Positions 26,045-32,677 of a stretch of DNA of 32,677 bases are shown here, piece after piece. The translations under genes were made by a program, and so were the position numbers. Below the pieces are notes generated by a model that was not told the origin of the DNA, did not search any database, and saw only the letters and a list, made by a program, of their open reading frames with translations. The stretch is taken from positions 1-32,677 of the forward strand of contig PHCD01000007.1 of NCBI GenBank assembly GCA_002842135.1. The letters run 5' to 3'. The first letter of the stretch is position 1. The number at the start of each line of letters is the position of its first letter. This stretch comes from Betaproteobacteria bacterium HGW-Betaproteobacteria-8 (GTDB taxonomy: Bacteria > Pseudomonadota > Gammaproteobacteria > Burkholderiales > Methylophilaceae).

Positions 26045-27038
26045 GCGATTCCGCCTCCAACTGCTTGAGGAAACGTTCAAGCTCCGGCGGCAGAGGTGCG
26101 ACCAGCTTGAGCTTTTCGCCGGAAACAGGATGCCTGAGACTGGTTTCTGCGGAATGCAGGAACATGCGTTTCAAACCGCGTTTTTGCATCGCCTTATTGA
26201 CGGCAAAATCGCCATACTTGTCATCGCCAGCAATCGGGAAGCCCAAATGCGCCAGCTGCACACGCAGCTGATGTGTACGTCCGGTAACCAGTTGCGCCTC
26301 TAGCAGGCTGAACTCGCCAAAACTTTTTCGCAGATAGAAAACCGTTTCCGATTCCTGTCCGTCCTCCTGCACCGCCACCCTGCGTTCACCGCTAGGTAGC
26401 ACATACTTGTGCAATGGCAGGATGACGCGTTTCTTTTTCTCGGTCCAATCGCCGTGTACCAGCATCAGGTAACGCTTGTCGGTCTGATTGTTTCTGATGG
26501 CATCGTGCAGCTGCACCAGCGCTGCCCGCTTCTTGGCCAGCATCAGGATGCCGGAAGTCTCGCGGTCCAGGCGGTGTACCAGTTCCAGAAATTTGGCCTT
26601 GGGCCGTTCCAGGCGCAGCTGCTCAATCACCCCGCGGCTAATACCACTGCCGCCATGCACAGCGAAACCTGCCGGTTTATCGATAACCAGCATGGCATCG
26701 TCTTCAAAGACGATATTCTTCTCGAACCTGGATGCCTGACCGGGCTTGAGTTCGCCGCCTGCCGTCTTCTCAGCCATACGGACCGGCGGGATGCGCACGA
26801 CGTCATCCATCAGCAGCTTATAGCTGGCATCCGCACGTTTGCCGTTTACGCGAACCTCGCCACTGCGCAAAATACGATAGATGTGGCTTTTGGGGACACC
26901 CTTGAGAGTTTTGGCGAGAAAATTGTCAATACGCTGTCCGGCACTCCCCTCATCGATGGTGTGCATGGTCACGCTCAACTTATTATCCGCAAGTGGCTGA
27001 CTTAATTTACTAATACTTGCTTTGCTTATATTGGTCAT
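26037..27038 (-). CDS. rluC: 23S rRNA pseudouridine synthase RluC
   Basis: RluC converts uridines 955, 2504 and 2580 (Escherichia coli numbering) of 23S rRNA to pseudouridine. The product is 333 residues. An S4 RNA-binding domain at about 34-95 (GQRIDNFLAKTLKGVPKSHIYRIL, interrupted here for length) is followed by the RluA-type catalytic domain. The catalytic Asp158 sits in LVHRLDRETSGIL, and TGRTHQLRVQLAHLG is the second family signature. The match to RluC rather than RluD is closest in the S4 region and in IPPVRMAEK. It is the first gene of the minus-strand operon and divergent from rne with a 622-base gap. The same rluC/rne pairing occurs in enterobacteria. The ribosome site is weak. A later start at Met25 cannot be excluded. 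Confidence 0.94.
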   Translation of the reverse strand: MTNISKASISKLSQPLADNKLSVTMHTIDEGSAGQRIDNFLAKTLKGVPKSHIYRILRSGEVRVNGKRADASYKLLMDDVVRIPPVRMAEKTAGGELKPGQASRFEKNIVFEDDAMLVIDKPAGFAVHGGSGISRGVIEQLRLERPKAKFLELVHRLDRETSGILMLAKKRAALVQLHDAIRNNQTDKRYLMLVHGDWTEKKKRVILPLHKYVLPSGERRVAVQEDGQESETVFYLRKSFGEFSLLEAQLVTGRTHQLRVQLAHLGFPIAGDDKYGDFAVNKAMQKRGLKRMFLHSAETSLRHPVSGEKLKLVAPLPPELERFLKQLEAESHA

Positions 27039-27401
27039 CTCGCCTATACTACGTTTGCATTTGAAAAAATTACGAACCGAATGCGCTGATTCTTGATTTA
27101 ACCGCTCAGGCGCTTATTCGAGAATACATTAAATGAAACAACAAATACCTTGGTTAACTCGCTCGCCAAATAAAATAAGTAGCGAATTTGTCACAAATTT
27201 ATTGCGCTCTAGCCACCGCAGATGATGTTGCCAATGCAATGCGCGGTAAGAGTTAGCTGGAAATATGGAATTTTAGCCGATATTGTCGGCTTAGCCGAGA
27301 TACAGTTTCAAACAGAACCAACGCACAGAGATTAACCACTTATCGTTTACGAGAAATTTCGTTAACTAATTCAATCTGTTACCTCATATCGAGAACAGGT
27401 A

Positions 27402-27448
27402 GTTTCCAGCGACCTCACCATGGTGAGTGTATCCAAAATCGCGGAAAC
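27402..27448 (+). promoter_or_regulatory. nested stem-loop in the rne leader
   Basis: The outer stem pairs GTTTCC plus GCG (27402-27411, one bulged A) with CGCGGAAAC (27440-27448), nine pairs. Inside, CTCAC (27414-27418) pairs with GTGAG (27423-27427) around a CATG loop. These two coaxial stems are the most elaborate structure in the leader. Confidence 0.55.
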
Positions 27449-27489
27449 AGGCCTTGAAATGGCCATGTGTTAGTCAAAAGCGCTTCTGC

Positions 27490-27510
27490 GTGTGCAACAC
27501 GCTTGCACAC
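27490..27510 (+). promoter_or_regulatory. perfect eight-pair hairpin in the rne leader
   Basis: GTGTGCAA (27490-27497) and TTGCACAC (27503-27510) are fully complementary around a five-base loop. No U-tract follows, so it is not a terminator. It lies about 150 bases before the rne start. Confidence 0.6.
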
Positions 27511-27634
27511 CGCTGCTCGTGCTAACTTGCGGTTATCCTGCACCTTACAGTCAGGCTGCCGCTTAAAATCTGAATCCTGATTTACAAATCCGGATACCAG
27601 CGATTCTCACCTGCCTTTGCAGCAGCCTCAAACG

Positions 27635-27653
27635 CCCGCCGGGAGCGCGGGAG
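27635..27653 (+). promoter_or_regulatory. rne ribosome-binding site overlapped by a hairpin arm
   Basis: GGGAG (27649-27653), seven bases before the rne ATG, is the ribosome site. The first three G of it also form the end of GCGGG (27647-27651), which can pair with CCCGC (27635-27639) around a seven-base loop. Opening and closing of this short GC stem could affect translation initiation. Confidence 0.5.
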
Positions 27654-27660
27654 TCATTCA

Positions 27661-30294
27661 ATGAAACGCATGTTATTCAATGCGACGCAGTCGGAAGAAT
27701 TACGCGTCGCCATCGTCGATGGGCAAAAACTCATCGATCTCGATATCGAAACCGCCGGCAAGGAACAATGCAAAAGCAATATCTATAAAGGTGTCATCAC
27801 CCGTATAGAACCTTCGCTCGAAGCTGCATTCGTCAATTACGGCACTGACCGTCACGGTTTTCTGCCTTTCAAGGAAGTCGCTCGCAGCTACTTCCTGAAG
27901 GAAGTCGAAGGCGGCCGTGCACGTATTCAGGACGTCCTGAAAGAAGGCCAGGAACTCATCGTCCAGGTCGACAAGGACGAACGCGGCAACAAGGGTGCTG
28001 CCCTCACCACCTTTATCTCCCTGGCTGGCCGCTACCTGGTCCTGATGCCGAACAATCCTCGCGGCGGTGGTGTCTCACGCCGCATCGAAGGCGAAGACCG
28101 CAACGAACTGCGCGACACCATGGCCCAATTGGAAGTACCGAACGGCATGAGCATCATCGCCCGTACCGCCGGCATCGGCCGCAGCCTGGAAGAACTGCAG
28201 TGGGACCTCAACTACCTGCTGCAACTGTGGACCGCCATTGAAGGCGCATCCACCATCCAGGCCGGCGCTTTCCTCATTTATCAGGAAGGCAGCTTGGTCA
28301 TTCGCGCCATCCGCGATTACTTCCAACCGGATATCGGCGAGATCCTGATCGATACTCCTGACATCCATGAGCAGGCCGTACAGTTCATGAACCACGTCAT
28401 GCCGGGCAATGTCGCTCGCGTGAAGCTCTATCAGGACGAGATCCCGCTGTTCTCCCGTTTCCAGATCGAACACCAGATCGAGACAGCCTTCTCTCGTGAA
28501 GTGCGTCTGCCTTCCGGCGGCGCCATCGTCATCGACCACACGGAAGCCCTGGTCTCCATCGACGTCAACTCAGGCCGCTCCACCAAGGGCGCTGATATTG
28601 AACAGACCGCATTCAACACCAACCTGGAAGCGGCAGAAGAAGTTGCGCGCCAATTGCGCCTGCGTGACTTGGGTGGCTTGGTCGTCATCGACTTCATCGA
28701 TATGGAAAGCCAGCGCAACCAGCGCGAAGTGGAAAACCGCCTTCGCGATGCGCTGCATTACGACAGGGCGCGCGTACAAACCGGCAAGATCTCGCGTTTT
28801 GGCCTGCTAGAGTTATCGCGTCAACGCCTGCGCCCAAGTCTCGGTGAATCGAATCATATGCCTTGCCCTCGCTGTCATGGTACCGGCCACATTCGCGGCA
28901 TAGAATCCACTGCATTGCATATCCTGCGCATCACCCAGGAAGAAGCAATGAAGGAAAACAGCGCCCTGATCCAGGTACAACTGCCGGTTGAAGCAGCGAC
29001 TTTCCTTCTCAACGAAAAGCGTGCGGACATCCACAAGATAGAACAGCGCATGGGCGTCGAAGTGGTGCTGATTCCGAATATCCACATGGAAACACCAAAC
29101 TACACCATTACCCGTGTACGTACCGACGATGTAACTGAAGAAGTTGGCCGCGCAAGCTACCAGATGGTGGAACTGCCAAATGAAGAAGAAGCTCTTAGTA
29201 CCAAGCAGGAACCCAAGCCAGTCAAAGCTGAGGCCGCAGTAAAAGGCATCACGCCAGCATCACCCGCCCCTACATCCAAGAGCCCCGTGCCCAAGACACG
29301 CAAAACACCAGGCGTGGTCGGACGTATCCTCGGCTGGTTGGGTCTGGGCGAGAAGAAAGAAAGCGATAGCACGGAATTTTCTCAACGCCGTGATGCCGGA
29401 CGTGGCAATCGCCGTACTCGCAACGGCCGTAGCGGCCGTAATGCGGAACGTGGTGAGCGCCAGCAAGGCAATGCAGGCGCTGATCGTAGTGCCAGTGCTG
29501 CAGCAGGTAGCGGTGAACGCAGTAATCGCCAACCACAACGTCCACAGCAGGCAAATCGCAATGAACGTGCCGACCGTACACAGGCGGAACGTCCCCAGAC
29601 TGAGCCGAAACCGGCGCTTGCCACAGCCACGCCTGAAGGTGGAGAACAACGCAGCCGCCGCAGCAGAGGCAACCGGCGCGATCGCGGACCACGTGGCGAA
29701 AATGCACAGCGCGAAAATGTTCAACAACAAGCCCAGGCAACTGCTAGTAGTGCAGAGGCCGCAGCCAGCAAGGAAGCTATTGAAGTCACCAAGGCTCCAG
29801 TAACTGCACCGGCCGCAGAAATCGTTACCAGCAAAGCCGTGGCTGAAGCTGCACCAGTTGAAGTAACACTGACTGCACAGCCTGCAATTGAGGCAAAGGT
29901 TGAAGCCGCACCGAAAGCAGCGAAACCTGCAAAAGAGGAAAAGGCAAAGCCGGCAGAAACTACTGAAGTTAAAACCAAGGCTGTTGAAACCAAGGCCGTT
30001 GAGACGAAGAGCAGCGCCGAAACCAAAACAGAGGCTGTAGAAGCCCCTGTTGCAGAGAAAGCCGAGAAAAAGTCACGTGCACCCCGCCGTCGCAAACCGG
30101 CGGAAGACAAACCGGTAGACTTGACGGCTAGTGGACTACAACTGGTTGAAACCAAAGGTGAACCCGTCAAGGTTGAGAAAGCAGCTGAAGCAACGCCAGC
30201 GAAACCAAAAACTCGCAAGCCTGCAGCGTGGCAACAAAAAGGCACCGAACAAGCACAGGAAGAACCACTGGTGATTGTTCAAACCCAGAAGTAA
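27661..30294 (+). CDS. rne: ribonuclease E
   Basis: RNase E is the main endonuclease of mRNA decay and of rRNA/tRNA processing, usually scaffolding a degradosome at the inner membrane. The product is 877 residues. The catalytic half (1 to about 500) holds an S1 domain (about 37-120), the 5'-sensor region, the metal-binding D301 (SIDVNSGR) and D344 (VVIDFIDM) that match D303 and D346 in Escherichia coli, and the zinc-link CPRC (402-405). The tail is low-complexity. An amphipathic segment (GVVGRILGWLGLG) probably binds the membrane. Arg-rich stretches (RRTRNGRSGRNAER and RSRRSRGNRRDRG) should bind RNA. After an Ala/Glu/Lys-rich region with 15-base VETKA repeats (29968-30012), a conserved-looking SGLQLVETK may dock a partner. 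GGGAG at 27649 supports the start. A strong terminator follows 22 bases after the stop. Confidence 0.97.
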   Translation: MKRMLFNATQSEELRVAIVDGQKLIDLDIETAGKEQCKSNIYKGVITRIEPSLEAAFVNYGTDRHGFLPFKEVARSYFLKEVEGGRARIQDVLKEGQELIVQVDKDERGNKGAALTTFISLAGRYLVLMPNNPRGGGVSRRIEGEDRNELRDTMAQLEVPNGMSIIARTAGIGRSLEELQWDLNYLLQLWTAIEGASTIQAGAFLIYQEGSLVIRAIRDYFQPDIGEILIDTPDIHEQAVQFMNHVMPGNVARVKLYQDEIPLFSRFQIEHQIETAFSREVRLPSGGAIVIDHTEALVSIDVNSGRSTKGADIEQTAFNTNLEAAEEVARQLRLRDLGGLVVIDFIDMESQRNQREVENRLRDALHYDRARVQTGKISRFGLLELSRQRLRPSLGESNHMPCPRCHGTGHIRGIESTALHILRITQEEAMKENSALIQVQLPVEAATFLLNEKRADIHKIEQRMGVEVVLIPNIHMETPNYTITRVRTDDVTEEVGRASYQMVELPNEEEALSTKQEPKPVKAEAAVKGITPASPAPTSKSPVPKTRKTPGVVGRILGWLGLGEKKESDSTEFSQRRDAGRGNRRTRNGRSGRNAERGERQQGNAGADRSASAAAGSGERSNRQPQRPQQANRNERADRTQAERPQTEPKPALATATPEGGEQRSRRSRGNRRDRGPRGENAQRENVQQQAQATASSAEAAASKEAIEVTKAPVTAPAAEIVTSKAVAEAAPVEVTLTAQPAIEAKVEAAPKAAKPAKEEKAKPAETTEVKTKAVETKAVETKSSAETKTEAVEAPVAEKAEKKSRAPRRRKPAEDKPVDLTASGLQLVETKGEPVKVEKAAEATPAKPKTRKPAAWQQKGTEQAQEEPLVIVQTQK

Positions 30295-30316
30295 TTGACC
30301 TTGAAGTATCAGGTCT

Positions 30317-30350
30317 CAATAAAAAGCCCCGGAAACGGGGCTTTTTATTG
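30317..30350 (+). terminator. Rho-independent terminator after rne
   Basis: A perfect 15-base inverted repeat (CAATAAAAAGCCCCG with CGGGGCTTTTTATTG) flanks a GAAA tetraloop at 30332-30335. The T-run after the GC core gives the plus-strand termination signal. The matching A-run makes it formally bidirectional. Confidence 0.95.
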
Positions 30351-30417
30351 ATCGGCGCTATTTATTTAGAGTTATTTACGCGGCTTATTTATCGACATTT
30401 TGCCAACACGCAGCATG

Positions 30418-30446
30418 TTTACGGATTACGCAGGCTGGAATAGACT
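30418..30446 (+). promoter_or_regulatory. possible sigma-70 promoter for the 30482 gene
   Basis: TTTACG (30418-30423) and TAGACT (30441-30446) match the -35 and -10 consensus at four of six positions each, with 17 bases between. A start near 30453 would leave a leader of about 30 bases including AAGG. The match is modest; a promoter somewhere here is expected because a terminator lies just upstream. Confidence 0.3.
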
Positions 30447-30481
30447 ACAAAAAATAGAATAAGAATTAAGGTATCGACTTC

Positions 30482-30748
30482 ATGAACCCAGCCCCAGCCA
30501 ATAACCAGGAAATCCCGCAAGATGTCGTCCAGGCTATCGAAAACGGCAACATGATAAAGGCAATCAAATTGCTGCGTGAACATACCGGACTTGGTTTAAA
30601 GCAATCCAAGGAACTGGTGGAGGCCTACACCAAGGATCATCCCGCCAGCTCCCAACCCATACGGCGGGGCGACAGCAATGGCCTGAAGATTCCTGTCATC
30701 GCCCTCATCATCTGCATCTACCTGCTGTACCGGTTTCTGTTCAAGTAA
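30482..30748 (+). CDS. membrane-tethered protein with a ribosomal L7/L12 C-terminal-like domain
   Basis: The product is 88 residues. Residues about 11-50 contain AIKLLREHTGLGLKQSKELV, which closely follows the signature helix-turn of the L7/L12 C-terminal domain (in L7/L12: VREITGLGLKEAKELVE or similar). A polar linker leads to one hydrophobic segment (about 69-86) ending in RFLFK, so the small domain should face the cytoplasm from a C-terminal tail anchor. It lacks the L7/L12 N-terminal dimerisation region and is not rplL. Proteins of this build are usually annotated as L7/L12 C-terminal-domain or hypothetical proteins; I know no established function. AAGG about nine bases before ATG 30482 supports the start. 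The next gene begins 19 bases after its stop, so the two probably form an operon. Confidence 0.82.
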   Translation: MNPAPANNQEIPQDVVQAIENGNMIKAIKLLREHTGLGLKQSKELVEAYTKDHPASSQPIRRGDSNGLKIPVIALIICIYLLYRFLFK

Positions 30749-30767
30749 GGTCATATCGAGCAATGCC

Positions 30768-31127
30768 ATGAAACGCCTACATGACCTTCTGGCATTTGGC
30801 CTCTCCGGTCTGGCCGGCTTGGCGGTTTGCTTGACGATTGCCAGTATAGGTAACCGCAACGAAGCCTGGGATAGCGACCTCTACTACACTACAGGCATCC
30901 CCATCATGGGCCTGTTCATATTCACCATCAGTTTCCTCTTTCCCATCAAACCCTGGCGCTGGACTCTGGCAATGGCGGCCGGACAGTTCGCCTCTGCGCT
31001 GATCAACGGCAGTTCACTGTCACTATGGCCCTTGGCACTGATATTCATGACAGTGGTATCCACCCCGCAATTCATCGCAGGCTGGCTCGGCGCCAAACTG
31101 GCACAACGCTATTCGGTCAAGGGCTGA
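30768..31127 (+). CDS. small integral membrane protein of unknown function
   Basis: The product is 119 residues with about four hydrophobic segments (roughly 8-27, 42-60, 64-83 and 86-108). The connecting loops are short and charged, and the C-terminal tail is basic. I recognise no family signature. It lies 19 bases behind the L7/L12-like membrane protein gene, so the pair is likely co-transcribed and may work together in the inner membrane; this is inference from spacing only. Its last 19 bases overlap the 3' end of convergent uvrB (stop at 31109-31111 on minus), so the coding ends interlock. No terminator hairpin is visible in either direction. Confidence 0.72.
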   Translation: MKRLHDLLAFGLSGLAGLAVCLTIASIGNRNEAWDSDLYYTTGIPIMGLFIFTISFLFPIKPWRWTLAMAAGQFASALINGSSLSLWPLALIFMTVVSTPQFIAGWLGAKLAQRYSVKG

Positions 31128-32677
31128 TCCGGGATCTCGGCACCGTAGAACTTTGCCTTGAGTTTCTTCAGCTGGTCGCGATATTCGGCCGCTTTTTCAA
31201 ACTCGAGGTTCTGCGCACTATCGTGCATGGCTTTTTCCAGACGTTTCATCTCTTTCAGTATCTGCTTCTCGCTCAAGGCCTCGTAATGCGCCTGATCCTG
31301 CGCAGCCTTCTGTTCGCGCTTGGCTTCATCCTTGTCATAGACACCGTCAATGATGTCCTTGATGCGCTTGCTGACGCCCCTGGGCACAATGCCATGCTCT
31401 GCATTGAACGCCATCTGCTTCTTGCGCCGACGCTCGGTCTCGTCTATCGCCAATTTCATCGAACGTGTGATTCTGTTGGCATAGAAGATCACCTTGCCAT
31501 TGAGGTTACGCGCGGCACGGCCGGAGGTCTGGATCAGTGAACGCTCCGAACGCAGAAAGCCTTCCTTGTCGGCATCCAGCACCGCCACCAGGGACACTTC
31601 CGGAATATCCAGGCCTTCACGCAACAGGTTGATACCAACCAGCACATCGAACTCGCCGAGACGCAAGTCGCGGATAATCTCCACCCGTTCCACGGTATCG
31701 ATATCGGAATGCAGGTATCGCACCTTGACACCGTGTTCGGCCAGATAATCCGTCAAATCCTCTGCCATGCGCTTGGTCAGCGTCGTCGCCAGCACCCGCT
31801 CCTGCACCGCCACTCTCAGCTTGATTTCCGACAGCAGATCGTCCACCTGCGTATCGGCCGGCTTGACGATAATCTCCGGATCGATCAGCCCGGTCGGCCG
31901 CGCAATCATTTCCACCACCTGCTCCTGATGGGTACGCTCATATTCAGCCGGCGTGGCCGAAATGAACACGCACTGGCGCATGATCTTCTCGAACTCCTCA
32001 AACTTGAGCGGCCGGTTATCCAGCGCCGAAGGCAGGCGGAAGCCGTAATCCACAAGATTCTCCTTGCGCGAACGGTCGCCCTTGTACATGCCGCCTACTT
32101 GCGGCACGGTGACGTGGCTTTCGTCGATGATCATCAGCGCGTTCTCAGGCAGGTAATCAATCAGCGTCGGCGGCGCATCGCCCGGCATACGGCCGGTAAG
32201 ATGACGGCTATAGTTCTCAATGCCCTTGCAGAAGCCGATCTCGTTCAGCATCTCCAGATCGAAGCGCGTGCGCTGTTCGATACGTTGCGCCTCGACCAGC
32301 TTGTTGTTCTTGATAAAGAAATCCACGCGCTCACGCAGTTCCTGCTTGATCGTTTCCATCGCACGCAAGGTCGCCTCGCGCGCCGTCACGTAATGGCTGG
32401 AGGGGAAAATGCGGAAATTGTGAATCTTGTTATGAATCTGCCCGGTCAGCGGGTCGAACATGGTGATCGCTTCGATTTCGTCATCGAACAGGCTGATACG
32501 CACCGCCGTTTCGCTCAGTTCTGACGGAAACACATCCAGCACATCGCCACGCACGCGGAACGTACCCCGCGAGAAATCGAAATCGTTGCGATCGTACTGC
32601 ATGGCAATCAGCTTGTTGACGATATCGCGCTGGCTGATTTTCATGCCCTGGTGAATATGCAGCACCATGCCGTGATA
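31109..32677 (-). CDS. uvrB: excinuclease ABC subunit B (UvrB), N-terminus beyond the window
   Basis: UvrB is the helicase-like damage-verification subunit of nucleotide excision repair, loaded by UvrA and cut-coupled by UvrC. The frame is open at the right edge and 522 complete codons are present; compared with the roughly 670-residue family length, about 150 N-terminal residues, including Walker A and most of the beta-hairpin, are missing. Present are [30 protein letters not shown]-type [18 protein letters not shown] (the DEAD-like motif II), [54 protein letters not shown] and motif [11 protein letters not shown]. The UVR domain that contacts UvrC ends the protein ([16 protein letters not shown]). 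Motif VI has Ser where QTIGRAARN is usual. The end overlaps the convergent membrane-protein gene by 19 bases. Confidence 0.97.
   Translation of the reverse strand, partial: YHGMVLHIHQGMKISQRDIVNKLIAMQYDRNDFDFSRGTFRVRGDVLDVFPSELSETAVRISLFDDEIEAITMFDPLTGQIHNKIHNFRIFPSSHYVTAREATLRAMETIKQELRERVDFFIKNNKLVEAQRIEQRTRFDLEMLNEIGFCKGIENYSRHLTGRMPGDAPPTLIDYLPENALMIIDESHVTVPQVGGMYKGDRSRKENLVDYGFRLPSALDNRPLKFEEFEKIMRQCVFISATPAEYERTHQEQVVEMIARPTGLIDPEIIVKPADTQVDDLLSEIKLRVAVQERVLATTLTKRMAEDLTDYLAEHGVKVRYLHSDIDTVERVEIIRDLRLGEFDVLVGINLLREGLDIPEVSLVAVLDADKEGFLRSERSLIQTSGRAARNLNGKVIFYANRITRSMKLAIDETERRRKKQMAFNAEHGIVPRGVSKRIKDIIDGVYDKDEAKREQKAAQDQAHYEALSEKQILKEMKRLEKAMHDSAQNLEFEKAAEYRDQLKKLKAKFYGAEIPDQPLTE

Larger units (their letters stand above)
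27039..27660 (+). promoter_or_regulatory. long non-coding region with a structured rne leader
   Basis: No convincing gene lies in these 622 bases between the divergent starts of rluC and rne. The first half (to about 27370) is AT-rich and should hold both promoters, though I could not place a sigma-70 pair with confidence. The second half carries consecutive potential hairpins at 27275-27291, 27402-27448, 27490-27510, 27574-27595 and 27635-27651. In Escherichia coli the 361-base rne leader folds into hairpins that RNase E itself recognises, destabilising its own mRNA. The layout here suggests the same logic, but sequence similarity to that leader was not established. Confidence 0.6.

Noticed and set aside
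27171..27176. TAAAAT preceded by TTGGTT (27150-27155), considered as the rne promoter
   Set aside because: The spacing is only 15 bases and the -35 match is three of six, so it is not good enough to annotate.
1..32677. tRNA or rRNA genes, CRISPR arrays, insertion sequences, attachment sites and prophage genes
   Set aside because: I looked for them and saw no regularly spaced repeats, transposase or integrase motifs, or cloverleaf sequences.

Overview
The window reads as ordinary chromosome of a betaproteobacterium, most likely Nitrosomonadales and plausibly Methylophilaceae. The basis is protein character (an RNase E with a long Arg- and Ala/Glu/Lys-rich tail, RluC, QueG, UvrB), the rluC-HAD-Rieske-sppA block divergent from rne, and a GC content in the mid-50s. 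The family assignment is inference; no rRNA or tRNA is present to confirm it.

Layout. Bases 1-2654 (minus) hold a single-chain MmeI-like restriction-modification enzyme cut by the left edge, next to a small membrane-anchored protein. Bases 3092-5945 are cell-wall and tRNA-modification housekeeping: amiC and tsaE on minus, and queG on plus starting at the very next base after the tsaE start codon. A small secreted protein follows at 6058-6510. Bases 6714-10870 carry two overlapping plus-strand genes for a beta-1,3-glucan system: a GH17 membrane protein, then a GH17-GT2 fusion of NdvB type. Two cyclic-di-GMP proteins come next (EAL-CBS-GGDEF on minus, PAS-GGDEF on plus).

Bases 13841-23994 form a storage-glucan locus. 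A minus-strand operon runs glgC, a GH57 amylopullulanase-like enzyme, a GH57 4-alpha-glucanotransferase-like enzyme and a ROK glucokinase; glgB and pgi run divergently on plus. Together they cover ADP-glucose formation, branching, debranching or disproportionation, glucose rephosphorylation, and entry to fructose-6-phosphate. Glycogen synthase, phosphorylase and phosphoglucomutase are not in the window. A bidirectional terminator closes this block.

Bases 24069-27038 are the minus-strand operon rluC, HAD phosphatase, Rieske ferredoxin, sppA. A 622-base non-coding stretch rich in hairpins precedes rne (27661-30294), which ends at a strong terminator. Then come a small membrane-tethered protein resembling the ribosomal L7/L12 C-terminal domain, a small integral membrane protein, and uvrB, which is convergent and cut by the right edge.

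No mobile element, CRISPR array, prophage or RNA gene was seen. The points most worth a second look are the base-composition break inside the restriction enzyme, the glucan-synthase/c-di-GMP neighbourhood, the two-GH57 glycogen operon with a GlgC altered at the known activator-site position, the structured rne leader, and the L7/L12-like membrane protein.
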